Shown: piece after piece, positions 1-14,109 of the stretch | Layout of the letters: the number at the start of each line of letters is the position of its first letter | Numbering within the stretch: the stretch's first letter is position 1 | Assembly: GCA_003508835.1 (NCBI GenBank) | Contig: PUFA01000062.1 | Coordinates: 968,001 to 1,032,000, forward strand | Direction of reading: 5' to 3' | Length of the DNA stretch: 64,000 nucleotides | From: Eonycteris spelaea | Lineage: Eukaryota; Chordata; Mammalia; Chiroptera; Pteropodidae | Position numbers and translations under genes: made by a program | The notes under the pieces: generated by a model | Seen by the model: the letters and a program-made list of their open reading frames with translations, nothing else | What the model was told of the DNA's origin: nothing | The model's database searches: none

Positions 1-162
1 CCAGACCACACAGCAGACGTTGAGCAGTGGATGAGCCAGCAAAGCTTCATTCGTATTTGCAGTCTCTCCCTAGCACCAGCATCACAACTCCACCTCAGAT
101 CATCAAGCATTTGATTCTCAAAGGAGCACAGGTCTCTGGTTCCAAAAAGGTTGAGGACTGCT
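1..162 (+). mobile_element. hAT (Charlie/MER30-like) non-autonomous DNA transposon, right end
   Basis: Ends ccaaaaaggttgaggactg ctg, the mirror of the terminus seen in the two copies near 58 and 59.5 kb. The internal run (aagcttcat, tatttgcag, ctcagatcatcaagcat) aligns with those copies by eye. The left edge of the window cuts it. The family name is from memory and less certain than the element class. Confidence 0.7.
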
Positions 163-581
163 GATCTGTAGAATCAAAAGGCTCAATGAGCCTGAGTCCA
201 ATCCTAGTGTGAGATAATCTTCTTGTCCTTTCCTTTTATATGGACTATGTTAGAATATACATTAAAGATGGTACTGGAAACTCTGACTGCAAAGGTAATC
301 AAGCAGTGGATCCTTCTGGACAATGCTATTTTTTCTCATACATATAACATGTGAAAACAAATTTTAATCAGAGGTTACTAAATTAATATGCATTAGGGAT
401 AATGCTACATATATCTACATAAACTTTAAATGTATTGTACTAAGAAAGCATTCATTCCTACTCAATTCTAAAGAAGGAATTGAGTTCTGGGGCCAGGTAT
501 TGCCTCTCTTCTTCTACTTCCATCACTGGCTAACTCCTACTTTGGCTCACGCATTCTTTGTCAGATATAGGATACATATGC

Positions 582-582
<1 letters not shown>

Positions 583-627
<45 letters not shown>

Positions 628-636
628 GTCTGTCTA
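583..636. repeat. (TATC)n microsatellite
   Basis: About a dozen perfect TATC units followed by degenerate TGTC units. Confidence 0.95.
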
Positions 637-639
637 TTA

Positions 640-1620
640 CATCTCAATTAAGACCTGATAATTCTACCTCTAAAATTTTCACCTCCACTGCTATTAGCCT
701 AATCCAAGTCTGCATCAATTTTTTTTCCTAAATTACCATAATAGTCTTTTTTACTCTTGTCCCTATCCAATTCATTCTCCACCTAGCAGCTTCAATATAT
801 TCTGAAATTGGTTATTCTAAATACTTCATTATTGTCTAATCAAACCAGAGGAAAAAAAAATTGAAAACCTTTAATTGCGTGTGTTAGGATCCTGCATGAT
901 CTAGGCACTGGCTCTCAGCTTTTATCCTCCTGTTACGCTTACTGTGTTTCAGACACATCAATCTTTCAGATTCTCTAGTGTAATCATTTCCCTTTCAGGA
1001 CGCCTCAATCTTTAGGGTATGCCAGCTTATATATTGCTATGTGAAAAGAAAACACTAGAATCTGAGAATCATTTTTTTCTCATCTTTTATTAATGCCTAT
1101 TTTTGCTGAAATATAATACATGTTTTATAATGTAAATAATAAATGCATATAGAAAATAAACTTGAGAGAGAGAGAGAATGGTTAGCTATTGGCACTGCAT
1201 GCCCACAATGTTTTACTGATAGAAGTGCTGAATTTAAAATAAAACTTTGAAAGGCACTGCCCTAATGCTGGAAACCGTTTCATACCGCTGAGGTTTCAAA
1301 CGTATCACTCTGCCTGGAACATTCTTTGCCCAGTTTTTCATCAGGCTACCTAATTGCTCATGAATCTTCTAGTGTCATTTACAGAAAATGAAAATAACTC
1401 CCCAGTAAAATTTGATCCCCCTGTTATATCCTTCCTATATCTTTCTTTAAAACATTTATCAGAGTATGTAAATATATTTATTGGGTAGTTTTATTGAATG
1501 TGACTCTTCCTAATTAAGCGGTAAGTTTCTTGAGAACTAAAACCATCTATTGTGTTTATCACTAAATCACAACTACGTAAATAGGACCTTGTTCAATTAC
1601 TTAAACCAGGTTCTTTAAAT
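640..1620 (+). mobile_element. L2-like LINE 3' region (old, interrupted)
   Basis: Words typical of the L2 3' end are present in order: ccatcctgcatgatct-like, ctggaacattctttgcc, and a 3' part with tttcttgagaactaaaacc and 'tcactaaatcacaactac'. About 1025-1290 seems to be unrelated inserted sequence. The copy is highly diverged. Confidence 0.5.
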
Positions 1621-2061
1621 GATTCTTTGTCCCTGTAGGATATCTTTCTTTATATCTTCTCTTTATGCTTTGATTTCATAATTTATTTCTCAAAGATCAG
1701 TTCTATCTCTAACATACTGAGGTTCTTATGAGTCACATCATTGACTCTTCAAGTACTGAAGAATACCCAAAATAATATACAACTGAGAGAAACTGTAAGA
1801 CTACCCTTCTTATCACCTGCTTAGCTTTAGGATCTAAAATTTGAAGTACACTCTGATATACATCCTTCATATTCAATGCTTGTGACCTGCAACCAGTTAT
1901 CTAATTGTCTCACCTTTTTAAAACAGAATAAATTATACACTAGCTATTATACTTTCATTTAGCAAAAATAATTACCTGGGCACATGAGGATGCCCAGCAG
2001 GAATTTTGCTCAATAAATCACAATTATAAACATCTTTAAAAATTTTTTGTTTGCTTATTGT

Positions 2062-2330
2062 GGTTTTAAAATTTATTTTTAATATTTTACTGAGGTATAA
2101 TTGACACATAACAGTTGTTTCAAGTATACAATATAATGGTTCAATGTTTGTATACACTATAAAATGATCATCACAACAAGTCTAGTCAACATCTGTCCTA
2201 TACATCATCACAAAATTTTTTTCTCATAATGAGGACCCTTAAGATCTCTCTTAGTAACTTTCAAATATACAATACAGTATTATTAACTATAGCTACTACT
2301 GTGTTTTTAATAGTGTTAAGTTAATCTTAA
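2062..2330 (-). mobile_element. L1 3' UTR fragment
   Basis: Antisense on the plus strand: tactgaggtataattgacac, then tagtcaacatctgtcc, then ttattaactatagctactac. This order recurs in other L1 3' ends of the window (11.3 and 25.9 kb). Confidence 0.8.
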
Positions 2331-5300
2331 GTTTAAGACTTGACAAGTATTTTTTCCTGACTCTTCCTATGAAATTAAAATATTTATTTTTCCCAAAAAC
2401 AATATCATTTATCATTCTTTATGAAAGTAAGTCCTCTGGAGAAAAACCTTTCTGAAGAACTTGAAAGTAATTAGCAAAACTGCTATCCTCATTCTAGAAA
2501 CAGGCTTTCTAATGAGTCCTAGTCCTCAATGAAAATGACTGCCCCAGGCATCTATCTAATAAGAGGCTGCCTTTGCATCTTGTGATGAGGCTGTTTTCTT
2601 GAGTACCTGATTTTTAGAGTTCCTGCAATTGTTTTAACTATGTATGTCCCATTTTAGGATTTACGCATTCAGCTATTTTGAAATACTTTGAAGATTAAGT
2701 CTTAAAATTTCAAAGCTTTGGCTTGGTTTTACAGATTGGTATTCAGGTTTAATTTACGTGACAACTGTAGGATGTGCGAAACTATTTAATGCACAACGTA
2801 GTGCATGTTAAGAGCTCAAAAAATGTCCATTAAAAAGTTTAAAAGAAAAGGAAAACTTTCCAGTGTAGAAAAATTTACAAGCAGCTGATGAACATATTTG
2901 AGTTCAGATATGTAAATATCTTGTCTTATTATAGAGTTTATCTTTGAAAATTTTTTCAGTTACATTGCTCTTCTTAGAATTAATTATGCACTTTTAAAAT
3001 AAATTTAATGGAGAGGCAATAATAGCATTTTTGGATTGTGTTTAAAACTCTGTTATTATTCATTTAACGTGGATCTATTCAGCGAGCACTTTGTAAAAAC
3101 TGTAGAGCAGATGACCTGACACTTGTTTTCCATGCCCAGGAAGGAACTGCTTACACTTTGTTGTATAAATTGACAAGATATTGGTATATTTTAGAAGTGC
3201 CTGTGTTCACACATCTTGTCATAGAGCATCTGTAGCCAAAATGTTGGTGGTGTGCTTGAGTCAGAAAGTCAAAACCATATCACTTGAAGCTCATGTTTGG
3301 TAATGTTTGTCAGAACTTTCACTTTTAGGTTTAGCCAATTAGTATAAAATTAGTATGAAGGTAACGTTGCAATAGTTGTTTGGAATTCTCTCAAAAAATG
3401 AGGATATTCCCAGCTGAAGCACACAAAACTAGAACAATACATTCCACTGCAAAAGTTAGACTCTAAATGAGATGCAATGCATTTCAAGTGTGGTGTTCTC
3501 GCATCCTGGAATTCTCTAGTTTTATCAAAAATGTTGCTCCACCTATTTAAGTATTAAATAGGTGTTTGAGGAAAACATTGGTTTGATTAAAGACTTTTTT
3601 GAAAATCTGTTTTCTCTCCTATACTTTTCTTAAGAGGATAACAAAAGCGGTTCTTTATGTATTTCATTACTGATGCGACATCTAGAACATACCATAAATT
3701 TGGACATATTTGAAATACGGGTATTTTCACGTAATCAAAGATTATACCTCCCACAATGCATTTGCTTTTTAAATCTTTGGCAGTTTATTTTGTTTTGCTA
3801 TTAAATGCATTTGTTTGTTTTTCATGTGATACTCCAGCTCTCTACTACAAAAGGAATGCTTTTGTTTCTAATTCATTTTGTTTTTGTCTTTCACTCAGAC
3901 TTCTAACATTATGTTAGTAGGATTTTGTAAGTACAGCACTATCAAATTACTTTAAAATTTCCTTTAAAAACTGGCAGAGATTTGTCTTCATTTTCTCCAT
4001 GTCTAAAGAGTTCTCGCTCTCATAAAGACTTCATGTTCTCATTAGTTAATATCGCAATACATGTAATTCCTTTAAGGCTGAGTTCATGGTGGTGGGTATA
4101 ATTTCAAATAGTCTTCTGGATAACTACAGTTTTAGGTGACTTTTGGTCAGGTCATTTTAGAGCATTGTCTTTATTGGGTAATGAGGCTGTGAGGTGATCC
4201 AATTTTACAGTCAGGAAGATAAGTTGGTTTTGTCATTTTCTCTTATATTCACATTATTAGTACTTTCATTCAACAATTTATCTTTTATCTTTCTTCCTCC
4301 TTCCTTGTCTGCTCTTTTAGAAATCTTTTAAACAAAATGTCCTTTCTAAGACACTTAGGAAATTAGTAAATATTTGTACTTAGTTAAAAATAGTAAATAT
4401 TTATAAATCCACTTAACTGGTCTGGTATGAACTACAATATAATGAGCTTAACCGCTAACTTTTCTACATCATAAAACTCTCACACTTTTCTTCTGAAAAT
4501 TCAAATACTGCATGTGATGTGTGACTGAGACCAAGTGAGCATATCCTGGCCAATCTATATATCAGATATGAATAAAGTTTTTATAAATGAAAATAAATTC
4601 AGATGTTAGTTTTTATATGCTCCTATGACAACTTCAATAAATCTAAGCATTTTCTGGGCCACTACTTTAGTTCTACCTACTAGAATACTTTATACATGAA
4701 AAATAGAGCATTCTATTTCTATACATGAAAAATAGAGCATTATGAATTAAGAATTTTTAAAAAATTAAATGCTGAACATTCACATAATGATTAAACTCTT
4801 AAATAGAAATAAACAATAAAATCTGACACTTATTAGAAAAAAATATATATTTCATTAATGCAGTAATTTGAATATGAATATAAAAATAAAATTGCCAGGA
4901 AACACAAACATTAATAGCTTTTAATTAGAACACATTGGAAAGGAAGTTGGAATGAAAGCAAGTTATTGAACTTATTCATAAAGAGCAAACACCAATTTAT
5001 TCTAAGTTGTTAGTGTTAATACAGTCTGCAGCAGTGGACAAATCAATGTTAATTGAGTTCTAAAAGGAACACATGCAGGAAATAGCATTCACTATTGTAC
5101 ATACGAAAAGGCAGCATTGAAATTAAATACAATTTAATTCAGTCCTGAACACTTTAACATAAAAAATGCTAGACAGAGTGAATAAATTACATGTACCCTT
5201 AATACGACATTCTTTTCTTTCCAACACTTTATTAGGCAAACACTTAAAATGAAGCAAATTTGAACAACTTTTTAGTGAGTACTCCAAAATCCACCATGTA

Positions 5301-5627
5301 GATTCTTCCATTAACATCTTACTCTACTTGCTCATACTCTCCATCTCTTTATTCATCCATGAATTCATCTTATTTTCTGCTCATTTTAAATAAATTGAAA
5401 GCATGTTAACAGTTTCATCAAATACTTTAGCATGCAGTTTTTTATATAAAATTGACATAAAATTAAATGTACATATTTTAAGTGTTTATTCTCTGAGTTT
5501 TGTTAAATATATACACATAGGTAGCCCAAAACTGTATCAAAATGCAGAACATTACCACCCGTCTACTCCAGAAAGTGATCTCATTATCATCCCAGTCAAT
5601 CTCTGTCCCCACCCAAGACAACTTGTG
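2331..5627. other. Intergenic AT-rich sequence with no recognised gene
   Basis: No coding, RNA or repeat family recognised, apart from a short direct duplication at 4691-4741. Short open frames near 5123-5630 show no recognisable protein. Confidence 0.5.
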
Positions 5628-6415
5628 TGATATTGTGCTTATAATAAATATTTATTTGGTCTTTGGCCCTGTTTCTGGCTAAAGCTCCTAAAACCATTGG
5701 AATTTCCTATGATGAAAGCTGTAATGATATCTTTTGTTATATTACTCTTGTCATCCGTGAGGTGATTTTTGGAAACCACCTAAAGATGGGGGCTGGTTGG
5801 CAGTGGAACCAACCGTGTGAATTAGAGGGTTGGACCTTTCAGTCTCGCACACAACCTCCAGGGAAGGGAGAAAAGCTGGAGATAAGTTTAGTCACCAATA
5901 GCCAATGATTCAATCAATCTTGCCTGTGTAATAAAGCCTCCATAAAGTCCCCAAAGGAGAACTTCCAGCTTGGTGAGCATGATTTGATAAGCACATCTGG
6001 TAAGAGTGGCCCACTGGGAGAGGACATGGAAGCTCTGTGCTCTTCCCCACACCTTGCTCTATGTATCTTTCCATCTGACTGTTCTCAGTTACACCCTTTT
6101 ATAATAAACAGGTAATCCGGGAAGTAAAAAGTTTCCCTGAGTTTTGTGAACTGCTCTAGCAAATTAATCAAACCTAAGAAAAGGTCGTATTGGAATCTCC
6201 TCTCTATAGCTAGTTGGTCAGAATCACAGATGACAACCTGGGCTTGCAATTGGCATCTGAAGTGGGCGGCGGAGCGCAGTTTTGGGGAACTGACCCCTAA
6301 GTCTGTGGGATCTGATGTTATCTGTGTGTAAATAGTGTCAGAACTGAGTTAGTTATAGGACACTCAGCTGGTGTAGGAGAATTGTTTGGTGGGATGCGAA
6401 CCCCTTCCCTTCACA
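5628..6415 (+). mobile_element. Solitary LTR, probably class III endogenous retrovirus (ERVL type)
   Basis: The order is LTR-like: cctccataaagtccccaaa, then ccatctgactgttctcagtt, then tttataataaacaggtaatc (poly(A) signal region), then a long 3' part with gttggtcagaatcacagatg, tggcatctgaagtgggcgg and cagctggtgtaggagaattg. This is a common mammalian solo LTR whose exact subfamily I cannot name. No internal gag, pol or env remains flank it. Open frames inside it are accidental. Confidence 0.65.
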
Positions 6416-9400
6416 CATATTGGAAATTAGTGCTCAGGACTTCAACTACTCTTATGATGTTTTTCCACTACCATGGTGCACATCTCTTAAAGCGATTGAT
6501 GGAATAAAAAGGAATTACCATATATTCAGTTGCTGGGCTTCTGTTTTCTGAGGACATTAATCATAATGTCTCTGTGGTTAAAATATTTCAAAATGTACTT
6601 GTAAAATACTTATGCTCCTTTCAAATAGTTGAGTAAAAATTAGTTTCTAAAGTAAAAATAAAGGGAGGCTGTGTTTACTTGAAGAATGAATGGAACATTA
6701 GATAATTAGGCAACTTCCATCAAATCTCAGAGAGCTGACAAGTTATATTGTGGATGAGCCATGGTCACATTGCTTGTTCTTCACCTCACTGATTATCTTA
6801 CAACTTTAGATTCAACTATTAAATTGCTGACTAGCTCAATACCAGATGTGTAGTAGGTACATGACAAATATTTGTTAAAAGGAATAAGAATGAATAAAAA
6901 ACAAAATAAATGAGGAACTCAAGTTTGCTCAATATTTAGGAATGTGGCTAGCAGAATGGTACATGTTTTAAACCAATCATCTCATATTTTTCCTTGAAAC
7001 ATTCCTACAAGTTAGGTGTGCTTTACCAATACCATATACATTATAAATGCTCAATATATCACTATAACCACTAAAATGCATTTCTGTAACTGTTGAAATG
7101 TGCAGGCTCTAACTTACTGAAGGATTTTAAACCTCAAGAACATCAGAACAGCAGTTGGATTACTCATCTACAATCGGCCTAACATTAACCTTTTTATATC
7201 CCCAAATTCTTGTTGTCTGGACCAGAGTAGCCCAGGAAATATTTTATACCTATAAACCATTGGCAGTTGATAATCATTTATTGCTCTATTATTTTAAAAA
7301 CTTAAAAAATTAGTAACGTTATTTCAGGGGTAGACTTTTTTTCTACTATGATTGGTAAGTAGAAAAAGCAAATAAATTTTCGATATGCAGGATACATGTT
7401 TCTGGTACTCCTTACTGAAGTAAATTAATCTAATTTGGGAAGTAGAGTAGGGAATTTACAAAGATATGCCTCTTCAAAAACCAGCCTGGAAAGTAAATAT
7501 TGAAATAATCAGAATTAAGGAAGACCAGATATGGACTTCCAGTATAAAATTATGTTTATGAATGAAAGAACCTTTCCCAATTTTACATTTAAATACCACT
7601 AACAAAGAAAAGGAAAAAAAGCAAAATGAACAAATGAATATACAGAATAACAATAAACAAAAACTATTACACTATTACCACACCCTGCCAGATAAACATT
7701 TATAAATATTTGGAAGTAATTTTTACTAAGTGTAGGCTGACGATGGCTTGTATCTATGAAGTCATCTAAGAAACGTTTATTAAACACTCCTTTCTGAGAC
7801 ATGAGAGGAAATTCCCTAAGGGTCATAGGGCATTTTATAATGATTGTTGATTACCGTGAGGCCAGGAGTTTGTTTTGAAGTAGTAATTTAAAATGTGTAT
7901 TACCAGGAATGTATTATTCAAGTTTAATAATTTTAACTGATTAGCAGATTATCTCTTTTAAAATACGCAATAACTTCTGGTGTTGATTTTGTTAATTTAA
8001 CAGTCAACTGATAGAAACAATTTAAATGTTTCCAGTATTTGAATTGTATTTATTGTATGAGACATTAAAAATATTTAAAAAGTAATTGATTCTCTCTATA
8101 GACATGAGTACATCTGTCATTAAATCAGGTTTTGTTAGTTTACTAAAGCCCTAAAAAATTTTTAATTCTGGTAATTGCGTAATACAATTATAAAATTTTA
8201 GATAAGATCTGATTTATCTGGAATGAGTGTATAGCATTCTTTACCTACTTGTGATGAGACAGACTAAAATAGAAGGTCATTCATTATATTGTGTGAAATC
8301 ATACTAATGATAACCATCACATCTCTAGAAATTGGATCTAGCATGTTAAATGTGTAATTTTTAATTTGTTCTTAAATAGTAGATGTCAGATTTTCTTATT
8401 CAACTGGGTAATTCCACAGAGTTGGAGGACTACTGACTAAATAATTCTATTTCAGTTACTCGTATAAAGTAATTTTGTCATTTCATAGTGTGACAAGAAT
8501 TGATGTATAGTTAGTATAATACATAAATGAAAACACAAGCCAGATATATTCCTTGGAAGCAAAAGTTCAGTTCAACTGCCAAGGAAGACATATACCTCAC
8601 TAAAGAATTCCTGTTTTTATTAGGTAATTGAGCAGTTGGGCAGAAAATGATTAAGAAATATTAAGATTAATACACATATACTCAAGCATATTGGTTACTT
8701 CCAACAGGTTCCAAACCATTTTGAATATAAATATATAAATATGGCCTTTCGTTGGCTAATCATTTGTAGAAAGTGTTTGGAGGTGCATAGAGCTGCACTA
8801 GAGCCAAGGCACATTTGCAGAGTTTGATCTGAGTTGTAATCAGTATTTGCAAAAACAAGCCAGTAGATACTCTCCCATGGGAGCTATGAAGAACCTAAAA
8901 GTGGACCCAACACTTAGAATGAAGTCCAGATGGACTTGAAAAAGTGTTGTGTTGTTTTGCTGGAATTTGGTAAATAAAAAATTCAACAGAAATGAGCTAA
9001 ATGTTTATGATTTTGGTGATGGCTGATAGCTCTGAGATTTGCAACCAATCCTCTCCATTTGGGGAATGGAAATTTTCATCTTTTGGGAATAGAAAATCAC
9101 TTCTCTTTAGCCTCGAAAGGCAATGACAGCCCTATAGGGTCCTGGAAGAAGAGAGCATCAGACACCAAGGTGATTGCTTATTTCAATGCACGAATGATCT
9201 CAATAGTTGTTAGGTGGCAGATGTTTTTCTCAAAAGAGGATGTTAACTAGCTTAATTCTTTGTTCAGGTAGGTCCCTAGTTAGATTGTGCATAACTGTTA
9301 AGGTGTTTAAGATATATTTCTGTTTGTGGAGAGGTTAACAGTGCATCTACTCTCTTTGTCATTGTAATCTTTATGCTTATGAGTTAGACCAAAAACTCTG

Positions 9401-9689
9401 TGAGAGCAAGCACCAAAAGGAAAACTTGTACCTGGCAAAAAACTTACTGCAACGTCTTCATCATTTAACAGTTGCAGGAAATGCGGTGTATTGATCTTAC
9501 CTGTTCAGATGGCATCTTCTTATAGGGTGAGCCTGATTTTGAACTTTGAAATTTGAACTATAATCATATGAGAAACATAAGGATTTTATTCATTTATAGC
9601 TTCCTTTATATGACATGCTTCTCTTTCTGATGTAATGTTTCCTATCTTCAAGTCAACTTTGTGTTATATTATGCGGGGCACCAGTTTTC
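6416..9689. other. Intergenic AT-rich sequence with no recognised gene
   Basis: A weak MIR-like part may exist near 6960-7040. Nothing else is assignable. The short open frames are chance. Confidence 0.45.
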
Positions 9690-11160
9690 TTTGGATTAGT
9701 GTCTGCACAGCACATCTTTAACTTTTTGCTTTCAACATCTATCTATATTTAATGTGAGTCTCTTAGAAGCAGCAAACAGATAGGTTTGTTGTTGTCTGCT
9801 TCTAATTGTAGTGTTTAGTTATTTTGCATTTGAGGTAATTATACAGGATATATTTGGCCTTTTATCTATCTCTTTACTATTTGTTTTTAACTTGGCCTGT
9901 TTTATGTTCCTTTTTCTCTCTTTTGCTTCTTTTGGATTATTTAAATAAATAGATTTTATTTTTCCATTTCTCTATAAACAAAGTTATAGATTCTTTTACT
10001 ATTTTTAATACTTTAAAGATTACAACATGCATCTTTGATTTATTATAATTTATTACATTCACTTCTTCCCTGTTAATAAGTCTGTATAACTCCCCCACGC
10101 CCAACGTCTCTTTGCTACAGTTGCTATATTTTATATCAGCCAACACAGAATATCATTGTTTTGTACAATCGAAATTTATTTATGCTTATCTGCATTTCCC
10201 TACTTTCTTTTGCTGTAGTCTTCCTACATTTTGTTACTTTATCTGGGACCAATTTCTTTTGCCTAAAAAACTCTTTAGTATTTCTTTCAGTACAGGTCTG
10301 CTAGGGAAAGGCTGTATTCTTATCTGAAATAACCTTTATTTTGCCATTCATTTTAAAGAATTTTTTAGGGGATATGGAATTCTATGTGACAGATATTTTC
10401 TTCCCATACTTTAATATATTTGATTCCTTTTTTGCTTTTTTCTTTTATGGCAAGAAGCCACTGTCATATTGCTGTTACTTTAAATTTACCGTTTCTTTAT
10501 TCTCTGGCAGATTTGAGTTTTTTGTTGACTATTGTTTTCCAATGATGTTATTATTTGCAGTTTTCTTTGTATTTACCTTGCTTAGAGTTTGAAAAACTTA
10601 TTGAATCTGTTGGTTGACATCCCTTATCAGTTTTTTTTTCTCTTATCAATAAGTTTTGAAAAATTCTTGGCTATCCTTTCAATATTGCATCCTCTCTATA
10701 TACTGTCCTCTCTCCTTCTAGATATCAATTATATGATGTTAGACCTTTCACAGTGTCTCACATGCTTCTTTCTTCTGAATCTTACATTTGTTTTTCTGTG
10801 TGTTTAGTGGGAGACGTTTATTAACCCATCTCCCAATTCATTCATCTACTTTGGCATATGTCTATTTTTTTGTTAAACACATTTATCTTTAACTTTATTG
10901 TTTTTTTCAAATCTAGAATATCCATTTCATTTTTTCGATATCAATAGTCTGGCAGAATTATTCAACTTTTCCCATATTTTCTCTTTCTCCTCTATTTTCT
11001 TGATAATGTTAATCATAGTTGTCATTGAGCCCTTGTTTGGTAATTCTAATATCTTGATCACTTGTAAATCTCTTTCCATTTTCTATTTTTTCTCTTGTAT
11101 TTTGTTTACAGGGTTCAGTCCCTTGGAATACATTTTTTTTTAAATGCTAGATAGTAAAAA
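9690..11160 (-). mobile_element. Old L1 fragment, 5' portion, antisense
   Basis: T-rich antisense L1 sequence: gagtctcttagaagcagcaa, then tttcagtacaggtctgctag, then gatatggaattctatgtgac, then attgagcccttgtttgg. The many short plus-strand frames of 69-83 codons in this block, all rich in Phe and Leu, are shadows of it. It is separated from the next L1 by about 130 nt. Confidence 0.65.
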
Positions 11161-11294
11161 AAAAAATGTTGGAACTCTAAATAATGTTTTCTTTATCAAG
11201 AGTGGTTGAACTTTTTCATCTTTTGGCAGAGAGGAGGAGGCTGATGACATTGATCCAATCAGGAACTGAGCTGAATTGAGTTATGGAGCAGGAT

Positions 11295-14065
11295 TTTGTT
11301 GTTGTTGAGGTATAATTCAGGTGTACAAATGATTCGATATTTGTATATATTGCAAAAATGATTACCATAATAAGTCAACATCTATCTCCATACATAGTTA
11401 CAAAAATTTATTTTTCTTGGCAATGACTTTTAAGATTTATCCTCTTAGCAACTTCCAAATATGCAACACAGTCTTATTAACTATAGTCACATGCCGCACA
11501 TTATATCCCAATAACATTAATTTTATAACTGGAATGTTGTAACCCTCCTTCACCCATTTTGTCCCACTTCCAATCTGTTCTGTATCTATAAGCTTGATTT
11601 GTTTGTAGTTTCCCCATATAAGTGAGATCATGTGTTATTTGTCTTTCTCTGACTTATTTCACTTAGTATAATGCCCTCAAGGTCCATTCATGTCATTGCA
11701 AAAGGCAAGATTTTCTTTTTTATAGCTGAATAGCATTCATATGTGGTCCTACTTGTTTATTTTCACTTTTGTTGCCTTTGCAGTCAGAAGCAAAATATCA
11801 TTACCAAGACTGATGTCAAGAAGCTTATGCTTTCTGCTAGGAGTTTCATGGTTTGATCTTATTTATATTCAGGATATTAATTTCATGTCATTTTGAGTTA
11901 ATTTTGTGTATGCTGTCAGATAGTAGTCTAGTTTCATTCTTTGCTTATGGCCATTCAAATTCCCCAACATCATTTATGAAGGAGACTCTCCTTTCCCCAT
12001 TGTAGTCTTGATTCCTTTGTCATAAATTCATTGACCATAAACATGTGGATTTATTTCTGGGCTCTAAATTCTGTTCCATTGATCTATGTGTCTATTTTTA
12101 TGCCAATACTGTACTGTTTTGATTACTATAGCTTTGTAATATAGTTTGAAATCAGGACATATAACACCTTCAGCTCTGTTCTTTATCAAGATTGCTGTGG
12201 CTATTCAGGACATTTTGTGGTTACATACAAAGTTTATGATTATTCTAGTTCTGTGAAAAATGTCATTGGAATTTTGATAGAGATTGCATTGATTCTGTAG
12301 ATTGCTTTAGGCAGTAAGGACATTTTAATAATACCGATTCTTCCAATCCCCAAACGTGGAATATCCTTCCATTTAATTGTGTTGTCTTTCCTTCATCAAT
12401 ATCTCACAGTTTTCAGTGTACAGGTTTTTCACCTTGGTTAAATTTATTTCTTGGTTAATTTTATTCTTTTTGATGCAATTGTAAATGGGACTGGTTTCTT
12501 AATTTCTCTGATAATTCATTGTTAGCATATACAAATGCAAAATACTTTTATATACTGAATTTGTAGCCTGCAACTTTACTGGATTTATTAGTTCTAACCG
12601 TTTTTTTTTGTTTTTTTTTTTTTTGGTGGAGTCTTTAGTTTTCTATGTATAATATGTCATCTGCAAATAAGTACAGTTATAATTCCTTCTTTTCTATTTG
12701 TATGCTCTTTCTTTTTCTTACCTAATTATTCTGGCTAAACTTCACTATTATGTTAAATAAAACTGATAAGAATGGGCATCCTTGTCTTTTTTCCTTATTT
12801 AGAGGAAAAGCTTGCAGCTTTTCTCAATTAAGTATGATGTCAGCTATGGGCTTATCACATACGACCTTTATTATGCTGAAGTACATTCTTTTTACACCCA
12901 GTTGAGAGTTTTTATCATAAATACATGTTGAGCTTTTGTCAAATATTTGTTCTGCATCTATTGAGATATGATTATTTCCTTCATTTTGTTAATGTTATAT
13001 GACATTGCTTGATTCTCCAGATGTCTAACCATCCTTGTATTCCTGGAATAAGTCCCAATTGATCATGGTGTATGATCTTTTTAACGTATTATTGAATTTG
13101 CTTTGCCCATATTTTGTTGAGGATTTTTGCATCTATGTTTGTAAGGGATATTGGCTTGTAGTTTTTTGTTGTTTTTGTTTTCTTTTGTGATGTTCTTGTC
13201 TAGTTTTGTTACCAGGGTAAAGTTGGCTTCATAAAATGAGTATAGATGTATTCTCTCTCTCTCTCTCTTTTTTTTTTTTTTGAAAGTCTGAAAAGGGTTG
13301 GTATTTATTTTTTTGGACATTTAATAGAATTCACTAGTGAAGCTGTCTGGTCCTGGATTTCATTTGTTGGGAAGTTTTTGATTACTAATTAATCTCTTTA
13401 CTAGTAATTGATCTATTAAAAAAAAAATTTTAACTAATTTGGTCTTGGAAGGTTGTATGCTTCTGGTAATTCAGGCATTTATTGTAGGCTGTCCAATTTG
13501 TTGTCATAAATTATTCATGGTAGTCTCATGATCCTTTGTATTTCTGTGTTATCAGATGTAGGATCTAATTATTCATTTCTGATTTTATTCACTGAGTCTA
13601 TCTAAATTTTATCAATTTTGTTTATCTTTTAACAGAACAAGGCCTTACTTTTATTGACTTTTCTTTTGTCTTTTCACTCTCTAGTTCATTTATTTCCCCT
13701 CTATCCTTTATTTCCTTCTTCTAACTTTGGGCTTTTTCTTTTCCTAGTTCCATGAGTTATAAAATTTAGGTTGCTTGTTTGAGATTTTTCTTGTTTCATG
13801 AGGTAGGCATTTATTACTATGAACTTTCCTCTTACAATTGTTTCAGCTGCATTCCATAAGTTTTGGTATGTTGTATCTCCATTTTCATTTGTCTCAAGAT
13901 ATTTATTGATTTCTCTTTTGATTTCTTCATTGATCCATTGGTTGTTCAGTAGTATGTTGTTTCATTTCCATATGTATGAGAATTTTCTAGTTTTCTTCTT
14001 ATGATTTCTGGCTTCATTCAATTGTAGTCAGAAAAATGTTTGTATAATCTTCTTAAATTTATTTA

Positions 14066-14109
<44 letters not shown>

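Noticed and set aside
5663..6331. Two plus-strand frames (81 and 61 codons) as host genes
   Set aside because: Both lie inside a solo LTR and have no splice or protein support.
10112..11143. Series of Phe/Leu-rich plus-strand frames resembling small membrane proteins
   Set aside because: All fall in one antisense L1 block and show no shared start, spacing or homology.
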